A DNA stretch of 64,000 nucleotides from VGTK01 sp046327915. GTDB lineage: Bacteria; Desulfobacterota; Binatia; UBA12015. The notes under the pieces were generated by a model. It ran no database searches. It was not told where the DNA came from and worked only from the letters and a program-made list of their open reading frames with translations. Positions within the stretch are counted from its first letter, which is position 1, and each line of letters opens with the position of its first letter. A program made the position numbers and the translations under genes. The DNA is taken from contig JAXLXO010000008.1 in NCBI GenBank assembly GCA_046327915.1, positions 124,001-188,000 on the forward strand, written 5' to 3'. Below, piece after piece: positions 57,165 through 64,000 of this stretch.

Positions 57165-57614
57165 ATGACCAGGACGAAGCGTTTCATTCTCGGGGTTCTC
57201 GCAGCCGCGGCGTTCGCCGCCCCGACCGCGGCGCAGGCCGGCGGGCCGAAGACGATCTCGTGCTCGGCGAACGTCCAGTACCTGCTCAACAACACGCTGC
57301 GGAACTCCTACACGCGCGACTTCACCGTCGCGCCCGGCGTGCCCTTCTCGGAGGACCTCTCGAACGCGATCCGCTTCAAGTTCATCGACGCGGTCGCGAC
57401 GCTCGATGCGGACGGCAAGAGCACCAACGTCAGGTTCGTCTACTACGCAGACGTGAGCGCGATCGAGTCCGCCGACTTCAGCACCGACCTCAAGGTTCCC
57501 GGCGACAAGAAGCCGGTGACGACGTCGGCCGACAGCACCTACTGGTCGTCCTTCGGCGTCGCGGGCCTCCACACGACGAAGTGGTCGCTCACCTGCGTCA
57601 CGCTCGACGACTGA
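57165..57614 (+). CDS. Secreted hypothetical protein
   Basis: 149 residues behind GAGGGAG. A clear Sec signal peptide (RFILGVLAAAAFAAPTAAQA|G) is followed by a beta-rich mature protein of about 127 residues with two Cys, one near each end (ISCSANVQYLLNNTLRNSYT ... WSLTCVTLDD), which could be bridged. Middle motifs VRFVYYADVSAIESADFSTD and ADSTYWSSFGVAGLHTTKWS are not recognised. Probably periplasmic or secreted. It stands alone and is followed by a small terminator. Confidence 0.75.
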   Translation: MTRTKRFILGVLAAAAFAAPTAAQAGGPKTISCSANVQYLLNNTLRNSYTRDFTVAPGVPFSEDLSNAIRFKFIDAVATLDADGKSTNVRFVYYADVSAIESADFSTDLKVPGDKKPVTTSADSTYWSSFGVAGLHTTKWSLTCVTLDD

Positions 57615-57647
57615 CGCCCGCGCCGGCTCCGCCGGCAACGACACGGC

Positions 57648-57661
57648 GACGCCGCAGCGTC
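57648..57661 (+). terminator. Short terminator-like hairpin
   Basis: GACGC-CGCA-GCGTC stem-loop followed by the T-rich GTCTGTTCTTG. It lies between the secreted-protein gene and the convergent hydrolase and suits the plus strand. Confidence 0.5.
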
Positions 57662-57677
57662 GTCTGTTCTTGACGCG

Positions 57678-58481
57678 TCAGCGGGCGGCGCGCGCGAGGA
57701 AGCCGAGCACGGCTTCGCGCAGCGCGCCGCCCGCGTCCGCCTGCAGCATGTGGCCGGCGCCCGGCACGAGCACCAGCTCGGCGCCGGGAATGCGCCCCGC
57801 GATGCGCCGGCCGTTCTCGGTCGGAACGAGGACGTCCGCGTCGCCGTGCACCACCAGCGTCGGCACCGCGACCCCCGGCAGACCGTCCCACACGTCGTGC
57901 CGTGCGGCCGCCTGGATCTGTCCGAAGTAGCCGGTCGGCGTGGTCGGAATGCGGCTGCGCTCGACGAGGTCCTCCTCGATGCGCTCGGGGTGGCTCGTGC
58001 GCGTTTCCTCGCCGTAGAGGAACCACGCGTTGCGACGGTAGACCGTCGCCGGGTCCGCGCCCCCCTCGAGCAGTCCGCGCATGACCTCGTCCGACGCCGG
58101 CACCGCGTTCGCACCGCCCGGAGTCGTGCACAGCAGCACCAGCGAGCGCACGCGCCCGGCGTGCTCGAGGGCGAAGCGCTGCGCGATCATGCCGCCGAGC
58201 GACATGCCCATCACGTGCGCCGTGCGGTGCCCGCAGGCGTCGAGCACCGACGCCGCGTCGGCCGCCATCTGCGAGACGCAGTAGGCGCCCTCCGGCACGT
58301 CCGAGCGGCCGACGCCGCGGTTGTCGAACACGATCGCCTGATGCTGCTCCGCGAGCCACGGCAGCGACCGCTTCCATCCGTACGCGTTCGAGCCCAGCCC
58401 CATGATCAGGAGCACGGGATCACCGGCGCCGTGCACCTCGTAGTGGATGCGGGCACCATCGCTCGACGTCGTGTAGGGCAT
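57678..58481 (-). CDS. Alpha/beta-fold hydrolase
   Basis: 267 residues from ATG 58481 behind GGAGAGA. Motifs: oxyanion-side GDPVLLIMGLGSNAYGWKRS, FDNRGVGRSDVPEGAYCVSQ, nucleophile elbow AHVMGMSLGGMIAQRFALEH (G-M-S-L-G), acid in VPTLVVHGDADVLVPTENGR, and catalytic His in LVPGAGHMLQADAGG. This is the 3-oxoadipate enol-lactonase/esterase-like type. The cap domain (about 130-190) is short. Cytoplasmic. Divergent from the YVTN lipoprotein gene by 107 bp. Confidence 0.88.
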   Translation of the reverse strand: MPYTTSSDGARIHYEVHGAGDPVLLIMGLGSNAYGWKRSLPWLAEQHQAIVFDNRGVGRSDVPEGAYCVSQMAADAASVLDACGHRTAHVMGMSLGGMIAQRFALEHAGRVRSLVLLCTTPGGANAVPASDEVMRGLLEGGADPATVYRRNAWFLYGEETRTSHPERIEEDLVERSRIPTTPTGYFGQIQAAARHDVWDGLPGVAVPTLVVHGDADVLVPTENGRRIAGRIPGAELVLVPGAGHMLQADAGGALREAVLGFLARAAR

Positions 58482-58588
58482 GCGTGTCTCTCCGTTGGCT
58501 TCGGCGGCGTTCATGGCATGATCGCGGGCCGCGGGAAATCTCGGCGGCCAGGGCGGCGCGCCGGGCACACGGACGACGAGGAGGAAGC

Positions 58589-59611
58589 ATGCGGGTTCGT
58601 CATTCGGGAACGACGGGAATCGGGCTGCTGCTCGCGGCGCTGGCGATCGCGGGCTGCACGCCGGCCAACGTCCGGACGTCCACCGGACCGAGCGCGGTCA
58701 CGGCGAGCATCCCGCTGACGGATTTCGGCACCGGCATCGCGATCTCGCCCGACGGCACGCGCGCCTACGTCGCCGCGGGCTCGAAGGTCCAGGTCATCGA
58801 CGTCGCGACCAACAAGGTCGCGGCGTCGATCGAGCTCGGCGACATGCCCTACTCGATCGCACTCTCGAACGACGGGCAGCGCGGCTACGCGGTCGACCTG
58901 ATGCAGCGCGAGGTGTGGTTCATCGACCTCGTCAGCAACAGCGTGGTGAAGCGCGTCGAGCTCGGCGAGCCGCGGCGCCCGGTGCTGCGACCCGGCGTCG
59001 CGGTGAGCCCGGACGGTCGCACCGTCTACGCGACGCTCAGCCAGCCCGAGGGCGCCGGCTCCGACCTCCTCTTCTCCATCGACACGACCACCGGCGCGAA
59101 GCAGCAGCGTGCGCTCGACTTCCACCCCGGCGACCTCGTCGCGGCGAAGGACGGACGCCACGTCTGGGTCGCGGGCTGCCGCGGCCTCTGCTCCGACGGC
59201 GCCCTGCACGCGGTCGACCCGTCCGATCCCGGCCACGCGACGCAGCTCGTGCTGCCGACGGTGCCGGGCGAGGTGGCCATCTCGCCCGACGGCGCGCGCG
59301 TGTACGTCACCAACGGTCTCGCGGCGAGCCTCGCGGTCGCCGACACCGCGGCCGGCAGCATCGTCACCAACGTGAAGGTCGGCGCCGAGCCGCTCGGCGT
59401 CGCGACCAGCCCCGACGGGAAGCGCGTGTACGTGACCAACTTCCAGGGCGGCACGATGTCGGTGATCGATGCACAGACCGACGAGGTCATCGTCACGCTG
59501 AACGTCGGCGCGACGCCGCGCGCGATCGCCGTCACGCCCGACGGCAAGCACGCCTACTTGACGCACTCGACGTCGCGCGTCTCGGTGGTCGACCTGGCGG
59601 CGCACGAGTGA
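58589..59611 (+). CDS. YVTN-type beta-propeller lipoprotein
   Basis: 340 residues behind GAGGAGGAAG. Signal peptide with lipobox LAALAIAGCTPA, so an envelope lipoprotein. The mature part is a beta-propeller of about seven blades with the 40-residue YVTN pattern: GIAISPDGTRAYVAAGSKVQ, GVAVSPDGRTVYATLSQPEG, EVAISPDGARVYVTNGLAAS, VATSPDGKRVYVTNFQGGTM, IAVTPDGKHAYLTHSTSRV. Such proteins bind other envelope components or metal ions; no enzymatic role can be given. The SDR gene follows 23 bp later and is likely co-transcribed. Confidence 0.88.
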   Translation: MRVRHSGTTGIGLLLAALAIAGCTPANVRTSTGPSAVTASIPLTDFGTGIAISPDGTRAYVAAGSKVQVIDVATNKVAASIELGDMPYSIALSNDGQRGYAVDLMQREVWFIDLVSNSVVKRVELGEPRRPVLRPGVAVSPDGRTVYATLSQPEGAGSDLLFSIDTTTGAKQQRALDFHPGDLVAAKDGRHVWVAGCRGLCSDGALHAVDPSDPGHATQLVLPTVPGEVAISPDGARVYVTNGLAASLAVADTAAGSIVTNVKVGAEPLGVATSPDGKRVYVTNFQGGTMSVIDAQTDEVIVTLNVGATPRAIAVTPDGKHAYLTHSTSRVSVVDLAAHE

Positions 59612-59634
59612 CCGGGACGGCGGAGGACACGATC

Positions 59635-60396
59635 ATGAGCCACGACGCAGCGAAGCTCTTCGACCTGAGCGGCAAGGTCGCCCTCATCACCGGCGGCAGC
59701 CGCGGCCTCGGCCACGAGATGGCGCTCGCCTTCGCGCGCGCGGGCGCCGACGTCGTGATCGCGAGCCGCAAGGCCGACTCGTGCGCGCGCGCCGCGCTCG
59801 AGGTCGAGGCGCTCGGCCGCAGGGCACTCGCGCACGCCTGCCACGTCGGCGACTGGGACGCGCTCGATGGCCTCGTCGAGGCCGCGTACGGCCACTTCGG
59901 CCGCGTCGACGTGCTGGTCAACAACGCCGGCATGTCGCCGCTCTACCCGTCGCTCGACCAGGTCAGCGAGGCGCTCTGGGACAAGGTGATCGGCGTCAAT
60001 CTCAAGGGGCCGTTCCGCCTCATGGCGAACGTCGGCACGCGCATGGCGGCCGGCGACGGCGGCTCGATCATCAACGTGAGCAGCATCGCGGCGATCCGTC
60101 CGACGCCGATGGAGACGCCCTACGCCGCCGCGAAGGCCGGGCTCAACGCGCTCACGGAGGCCTTCTCGCAGGCCTTCGGGCCGAAGGTCCGTGTGAACTG
60201 CATCATGGCGGGGCCGTTCCTCACCGACATCGCGAAGGCGTGGGACCCGAAGATGAAGCAGTACATGGAGGCGACCTCGGCGCTGCGCCGCGCCGGCAAC
60301 CCGGACGAGATCGTCGGCGCGGCGCTGTACTTCGCGTCGGCCGCGTCGAGCTTCACCACCGGGGCGATCCTGCGCGTCGACGGCGGACGGCCGTAG
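59635..60396 (+). CDS. SDR-family NAD(P)-dependent oxidoreductase
   Basis: 253 residues behind CGGAGGAC. Cofactor motif KVALITGGSRGLGHEMALAF, VLVNNAGMSPLYPS, catalytic SIINVSSIAAIRPTPMETPY and YAAAKAGLNALTEAF (Y-x-x-x-K), then VRVNCIMAGPFLTDIAKAW. Arg after strand 2 (VVIASRKADSC) suggests NADP(H). Substrate unknown. It is 23 bp downstream of the YVTN lipoprotein gene, an odd pairing of envelope and cytoplasmic proteins, and is followed by a long hairpin. Confidence 0.92.
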   Translation: MSHDAAKLFDLSGKVALITGGSRGLGHEMALAFARAGADVVIASRKADSCARAALEVEALGRRALAHACHVGDWDALDGLVEAAYGHFGRVDVLVNNAGMSPLYPSLDQVSEALWDKVIGVNLKGPFRLMANVGTRMAAGDGGSIINVSSIAAIRPTPMETPYAAAKAGLNALTEAFSQAFGPKVRVNCIMAGPFLTDIAKAWDPKMKQYMEATSALRRAGNPDEIVGAALYFASAASSFTTGAILRVDGGRP

Positions 60397-60425
60397 GCGG
60401 ACGGCTCCGGCCGCGGCAGGCCGCG

Positions 60426-60461
60426 CGTCCGCCGGTTCCCACCGCTGGCAACCGGCGGACG
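60426..60461. terminator. Terminator-like hairpin after the SDR gene
   Basis: 12-bp perfect arms CGTCCGCCGGTT / AACCGGCGGACG with a 12-base loop, 29 bp after the SDR stop, followed by GACGTTTCC. The loop and downstream bases also take part in a diverged direct repeat (about 60436-60459 and 60466-60490, both of the form TTCCCA-n-CGCTG-n-CA), so the element may have a regulatory role toward the radical SAM gene. Confidence 0.6.
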
Positions 60462-60573
60462 GACGTTTCCCAGCGCTGCCATCCGCGGACCCCGCGCGCT
60501 GCGCGTTGCGCCCGCACCTGCTCGATCGCGGCGCGGCCGAACGTGGCATGGCGGATGCAGACCCGTCGCGCGG

Positions 60574-61653
60574 ATGGCCACCGCCCGACCCGTACCCCGC
60601 CTCGAAGAGTCGCCGTTCATCGTCTTCTGGGAGACCACCCGCGCCTGCGACCTGGTCTGCAAGCACTGCCGCGCCGACGCCCACCCGGGCCGTGACCCGC
60701 AGGAGCTGACCTTCGAGGAGGGCACGCGGCTGCTCGACGACGTCCGGGCAATGGGCTGCCCGCTGGTCGTCCTGACCGGCGGCGATCCCGCGAAGCGCCC
60801 CGACCTGGTCGAGCTGGTCCGCCACGGCAGCAGCATCGGACTGCACATGGCGCTGACGCCGAGCGCGACGCCGCTGGTCACGCGCGGCTTTCTCGCGCGC
60901 CTCGCCGACGCCGGACTCGCGCGTCTCGCGGTCAGCCTCGACGGCCTTTCGCCCGCGTCGCACGACGGCTTCCGCGGCGTCGCCGGCAGCCACGCGCGCA
61001 CGCTCGAGATCCTGCGCGACGCGCGCGAGCTCGGGCTCACGACGCAGGTCAACACCACGGTGACCGACCTGAACGTCGCCGACCTCGAGGCGATCGCCGC
61101 CATCCTGTCGGGGCTCGACATCACGCTGTGGAGCGTCTTCTTCCTGGTCCCGACCGGCCGCGGCGAGCAGCTGCGTGTGCTCGCGCCCGACGTGGCCGAG
61201 ACCGTGCTGCAGCGCATCGCCACGATCTCGGCGACGGCGCCGTTCGACGTCAAGACCACCGCCGCGCCGCACTTCCGCCGCGTGCTGCTGCAGCGTCACG
61301 TCAAGCGCACGAACGTCGTCGGCCTCACCGACGCGATCGGACGCGCGCCGCGCGGCGTGAACGACGGACAGGGCGTGCTCTTCGTCTCCCACCGCGGCGA
61401 GATCCACCCGAGCGGCTTCCTGCCGATCCCGTGCGGGAACGTCCGGAGCGACGCGATCGCGGACGTCTATCGCACGCACGCGACCTTCACGGCGCTGCGC
61501 GACCCCGACCGCCTCGGCGGCAAGTGCGGCGTGTGCGAGTTCCGCCGCGTCTGCGGCGGCTCGCGCGCACGCGCCTTCGCCACCACCGGCGACATGCTCG
61601 CCGAGGAGCCTGCGTGCAGCTGGCAGCCCGCGGCGCTGCGGGAGCACGCGTGA
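60574..61653 (+). CDS. Radical SAM/SPASM-domain protein, haem-cluster associated
   Basis: 359 residues. The CxxxCxxC cluster motif is WETTRACDLVCKHCRADAHP at about 19-38, followed by CPLVVLTGGDPAKRPDLVEL (the GGE-like motif as GGD). A C-terminal SPASM-type region has Cys in PIPCGNVRSDAI, KCGVCEFRRVCGGSRARAF and EEPACSWQ for auxiliary Fe-S clusters. It resembles AhbC/AhbD-like and TIGR04053-type proteins often found beside haem genes. Its GTGA overlap with the protoporphyrinogen oxidase gene implies one translational unit, so I infer a step of tetrapyrrole or haem-derived cofactor processing. The exact reaction is not identifiable. Confidence 0.85.
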   Translation: MATARPVPRLEESPFIVFWETTRACDLVCKHCRADAHPGRDPQELTFEEGTRLLDDVRAMGCPLVVLTGGDPAKRPDLVELVRHGSSIGLHMALTPSATPLVTRGFLARLADAGLARLAVSLDGLSPASHDGFRGVAGSHARTLEILRDARELGLTTQVNTTVTDLNVADLEAIAAILSGLDITLWSVFFLVPTGRGEQLRVLAPDVAETVLQRIATISATAPFDVKTTAAPHFRRVLLQRHVKRTNVVGLTDAIGRAPRGVNDGQGVLFVSHRGEIHPSGFLPIPCGNVRSDAIADVYRTHATFTALRDPDRLGGKCGVCEFRRVCGGSRARAFATTGDMLAEEPACSWQPAALREHA

Positions 61654-63095
61654 GCGCGCCGCGCGTCGTCGTGATCGGCGCTGGTGTCGCGGGGCTCGCC
61701 GCGGCGCGGGCGATCCGTCACGACGCGCCGCACGTCGACCTGCTCGTGCTCGAGGCGAGCGGCCGCGTCGGCGGACTGGTCGATACCGAGCGCACCCCGA
61801 ACGGCTTCGTCATCGACCACGGCGCCGACGCTCTGCTGACCGCGAATCCCTGGGGTCTCGCGGTGGCGCGCGAGCCCGGCTTCGCCGACGTCGTCATCGA
61901 CGGCGGACCGGCGCCGCGCCGCTCGTACGTCTCGACGCCGGGCGGCCTCGTGCCGCTGCCGCCGGTGTTCGCGGGCGCAAGCGCCTCGACCGCGCTCGCC
62001 ATCGCGACGACGCCTCTCCTGTCGCTGCGCGGCAAGATGCGCGTGGCGCTCGAGCCGTTCGTGCCGGGACGCCGCGACCCGGACGACGAGAGCGTGCGCT
62101 CGTTCGTCGCGCGACGCTTCGGCGACGAGATGGCGGACAAGGTGATCGAGCCGCTGGTCGGCGGCATCCACGGCCACGACACCGCGCGGCTGAGCGCGCT
62201 CGGCTGTCTGCCGCGCCTGCGCGCGCTCGAGGAGGCGCACGGCAGCGTGACGCTCGCGATGCGCCGCCTGCTGCGCGAGCGCCGCCGTCACGGGCGCTCG
62301 GCGCCGCCGCCCGCGGTGACGTTCCGCCGCGGCATGGCGTCGCTGCCCGAGGCGCTGCACCGCGCGATCGGCGACCACGTGCGCTTCGACACGCCCGCGC
62401 GACGGATCGTGCGGACGCGCGACGGCTTCACGATCGAGACCGCGCACGGCGCGATCGACTGCGCTGGCGTCGTGCTCGCGACGCCGGCGTGGCAGGCGCC
62501 GTCCCTCGTCGAAGGCATCTCACCCGAGCTTGCGTCGATCGCGGGCGAGATCCGGCACAAGGCGCTCGCCTGCGTGACGCTGGCGTTCGAGCGCGGCCAG
62601 GTGCCGCGCTCGCTCGACGCGACCGGATGGGTGCGCGGCGCCGGCGACACCCGCACCACGCTCGCCTGCACGTGGTCGAGCGCAAAGTGGTGGGAGCGCG
62701 CGCCGCACGGCTACGTCCTCCTGCGCTGCATCCTGCCGGTGGACGGCGAGCCCCCGGATCTCGTCGCCGCGGCGCTCGCCGACCTGCGCGACCTGATCGG
62801 CGTGCGCGACGAGCCGTACTTGACGCGGGTCCGGAAGATGCCGCGCGCGACGCCGATCTACGCGGTCGGGCACCGCGATCTCGCCGCGCGCGCGCACGCG
62901 GCCACCGAGGCCGTCGGCGCGCTCGCGCTCGCCGGCAACGCCTGGGGCGGCGTCGGCGTCCCCGACTGCGGCACATCGGGCGAAGCCGCCGCGCGCGACG
63001 TGCTGCTGCGGCTGGACGGTGCGCACGACGACGCCACGCAGGTCGCGCCGTCACGTCACGCGGCGCGGCCGTCCGCCGCCGCGTCCGCTCCCTAG
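61650..63095 (+). CDS. hemY: Protoporphyrinogen/coproporphyrinogen oxidase (HemY/HemG family)
   Basis: 481 residues from GTG 61650, overlapping the radical SAM stop by GTGA. FAD-binding RVVVIGAGVAGLAAARAIRH and LVLEASGRVGGLVDTERTPN, then FVIDHGADALLTANPWGLAV, RFGDEMADKVIEPLVGGIHG (a PPO signature, as in GGI-x-x-G), GMASLPEALHRAIGDHVRFD and the C-terminal LALAGNAWGGVGVPDCGTSG that closes the flavin site. It oxidises (copro)protoporphyrinogen to the porphyrin with O2. Whether it is the proto- or copro- form is not clear. The basic Ala/Ser-rich last 25 residues are a variable tail. Convergent with DUF4142, one base between stops. Confidence 0.9.
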   Translation: MSAPRVVVIGAGVAGLAAARAIRHDAPHVDLLVLEASGRVGGLVDTERTPNGFVIDHGADALLTANPWGLAVAREPGFADVVIDGGPAPRRSYVSTPGGLVPLPPVFAGASASTALAIATTPLLSLRGKMRVALEPFVPGRRDPDDESVRSFVARRFGDEMADKVIEPLVGGIHGHDTARLSALGCLPRLRALEEAHGSVTLAMRRLLRERRRHGRSAPPPAVTFRRGMASLPEALHRAIGDHVRFDTPARRIVRTRDGFTIETAHGAIDCAGVVLATPAWQAPSLVEGISPELASIAGEIRHKALACVTLAFERGQVPRSLDATGWVRGAGDTRTTLACTWSSAKWWERAPHGYVLLRCILPVDGEPPDLVAAALADLRDLIGVRDEPYLTRVRKMPRATPIYAVGHRDLAARAHAATEAVGALALAGNAWGGVGVPDCGTSGEAAARDVLLRLDGAHDDATQVAPSRHAARPSAAASAP

Positions 63096-63096
63096 C

Positions 63097-63699
63097 CTAG
63101 CGCGTCGCGGACCGGACGTCGTCGGGATTGCCGACAGCAGCACTGGTCTCGCGCGCCATGTCGACGTGTCCCTGCATGACGCTCGTCAGGCGGTTCGCGA
63201 TCGCCGCGACGTCGCCGTCGCCGGTGCGATGCTTGGCGGTAAAGAGCGCCGCGTTGCGGTCGGACTCCTCGACCATCAACGCCATGTAGCGGCGGTCGAA
63301 CTCGTCGCCCTGCAGGCGCTCGAGCTCCGCCTTCATCGCCGCGTGGCGCGCGTCGATCGTCTTCGGCTGCTCGACGCCCTCGCGCGTCGCCGACTGCGCG
63401 AGCTGCGCCTGCGCGGCACTGTGATCGCGCATCACCTTCTCGGCGAAGTCGCGCACCTTCGGATCGGTCGTCTTCTTCAGCGCGAGCTCCGCCATCTCGA
63501 CGTCCGCGCGGCTCGCCTCGAGCGTCTTCGTGACGAATACCTGGTCGTCGATCTGCGTCTCCGTGCCGCCGCGTCCGTCGTCGACGGCGCGATTGCCCGG
63601 CCTGCCTGCGTCCTTCATCGCGGCGTCGTCCGCGTTCGCGGTCGGCGAGAACGCGAGCAGCGTGATCGCGACCATCGCCATCCGAGTCGTCCTGCGCAT
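63097..63699 (-). CDS. DUF4142 (ferritin-like) exported protein
   Basis: 200 residues behind GAGGGTGAC. A Sec signal peptide (MAMVAITLLAFSPTANA|D) is followed by a Gly/Asp-rich linker, then a four-helix DUF4142 bundle: QVFVTKTLEASRADVEMAEL, DPKVRDFAEKVMRDHSAAQA, MKAELERLQGDEFDRRYMAL, and FTAKHRTGDGDVAAIANRLT. The conserved F-x-x-x-M-V-x-D-H pattern is present as FAEKVMRDH. DUF4142 proteins lie in the periplasm and have been linked to stress; function not settled. Faces the PPO gene end to end. Confidence 0.9.
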   Translation of the reverse strand: MRRTTRMAMVAITLLAFSPTANADDAAMKDAGRPGNRAVDDGRGGTETQIDDQVFVTKTLEASRADVEMAELALKKTTDPKVRDFAEKVMRDHSAAQAQLAQSATREGVEQPKTIDARHAAMKAELERLQGDEFDRRYMALMVEESDRNAALFTAKHRTGDGDVAAIANRLTSVMQGHVDMARETSAAVGNPDDVRSATR

Positions 63700-63905
63700 G
63701 TCACCCTCCTTTTCGTCGGGAGGACGGAGAGCAGTGCAACGGACGTGCCCGCGTCGATCGTCACGCGCACGCGGATGCGCGGTGCGACCGCGCGCGCGCT
63801 TTGCATACGAGGCTGTAATTCACGCCGCGGGGCCATCGCGCGGCGGGCGAACACCGTGCGCTGCCACGCCGCGCGCGTGGCACGAGGACTGCACCGCACA
63901 CGTCC

Positions 63906-64000
63906 ATGAAACGCAGCATGCGAGCGACGTTGTCTCTCACCGCGGCCTGCGCACTTCTCGGCGCGGTCACCGCATCCGCACAGGGCGGACCGGCGGGGCC
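63906..64000 (+). CDS. Start of a secreted protein, truncated by window edge
   Basis: From ATG 63906 the frame encodes KRSMRATLSLTAACALLGAV and TASAQGGPAG, a signal peptide with an ASA|Q cleavage site, and continues open to the end of the window. The mature protein is not visible. The 206 bp upstream (63700-63905) hold no gene; an A/T-richer spot TTTGCATACGAGGCTGTAAT near 63800 may include a promoter for this gene or for DUF4142 in the other direction. Confidence 0.6.
   Translation, partial: MKRSMRATLSLTAACALLGAVTASAQGGPAG

Noticed and set aside
1..64000. CRISPR array, tRNA or rRNA genes, insertion sequences
   Set aside because: No regularly spaced repeats of CRISPR type, no recognisable tRNA cloverleaf or rRNA stretch, and no transposase or integrase gene was found on reading both strands; short tRNA genes could be missed by eye.

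Overview
The window is very GC-rich (roughly 70 % by eye) and densely packed with short genes in small, often translationally coupled runs on both strands. Outer-membrane proteins, lipoproteins with lipoboxes, several twin-arginine signals and hybrid histidine kinases indicate a diderm bacterium. Three luciferase-like flavin oxidoreductases, three SnoaL/NTF2-like proteins, SDRs, a thiolase-like protein, a TauD-type dioxygenase and many alpha/beta hydrolases resemble the content of uncultured soil lineages of deltaproteobacterial grade (Binatota, Myxococcota, Desulfobacterota-like). That placement is an inference; no rRNA or tRNA gene was seen.

Region by region. 1-6.1 kb: a cut MarR gene, a soluble/membrane fusion protein, a TetR regulator, then a leftward operon bshB1-bshA-(PaaK-like ligase), the first two steps of bacillithiol synthesis coupled to an unexpected adenylate-forming enzyme, with a divergent GH172/DUF2961 gene. 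6.1-14.6 kb: PlsC, LLM oxidoreductase plus DoxX, a DUF481 outer-membrane protein, a strong terminator, a Tat-exported carotenoid oxygenase lipoprotein divergent from a TetR gene, and a large hydrolase-like lipoprotein driven by a promoter with three 10-bp iterons. 14.6-16.3 kb: a 1.7-kb segment bounded by 27-bp direct repeats, one of which is the 3' end of a GST gene. It holds an EGF/IPT/Sushi/coiled-coil/beta-helix mosaic protein and a frameshifted coiled-coil gene. 16.3-29.4 kb: GST, tandem-domain lipoprotein, 2OG-Fe oxygenase, LLM, MATE pump, thiolase plus esterase, exported PI-PLC-X protein, GT39-like enzyme, TauD-type dioxygenase and DUF4126.

29.4-34.0 kb is a less GC-biased, surface-related stretch: a large GT-C-like membrane protein, an acyltransferase-3, a LuxR remnant and a Thr-Pro-rich protein broken by an in-frame amber codon. 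34.0-45.9 kb: exported MsrB, a DUF7064-type protein, BI-1, and a leftward run of acyltransferase, Gfo/Idh/MocA, HSL-type esterase and a P-loop NTPase fused to a class III cyclase-like domain. Then come a parallel beta-helix protein, a Tat amine oxidase divergent from a TetR gene over a clear operator, and a cupin. 46.1-64.0 kb: amidohydrolase, exported methyltransferase and VOC protein in one run, a RedB-like thioredoxin coupled to a hybrid kinase, SDR and LLM divergent, a second hybrid kinase, a YVTN propeller plus SDR, a radical SAM/SPASM protein coupled to protoporphyrinogen oxidase, DUF4142, and the start of a secreted protein at the edge.

The candidates most worth following as undescribed systems are the bsh operon without a visible bshC, the 27-bp-repeat-bounded mosaic segment, and the NTPase-cyclase fusion.
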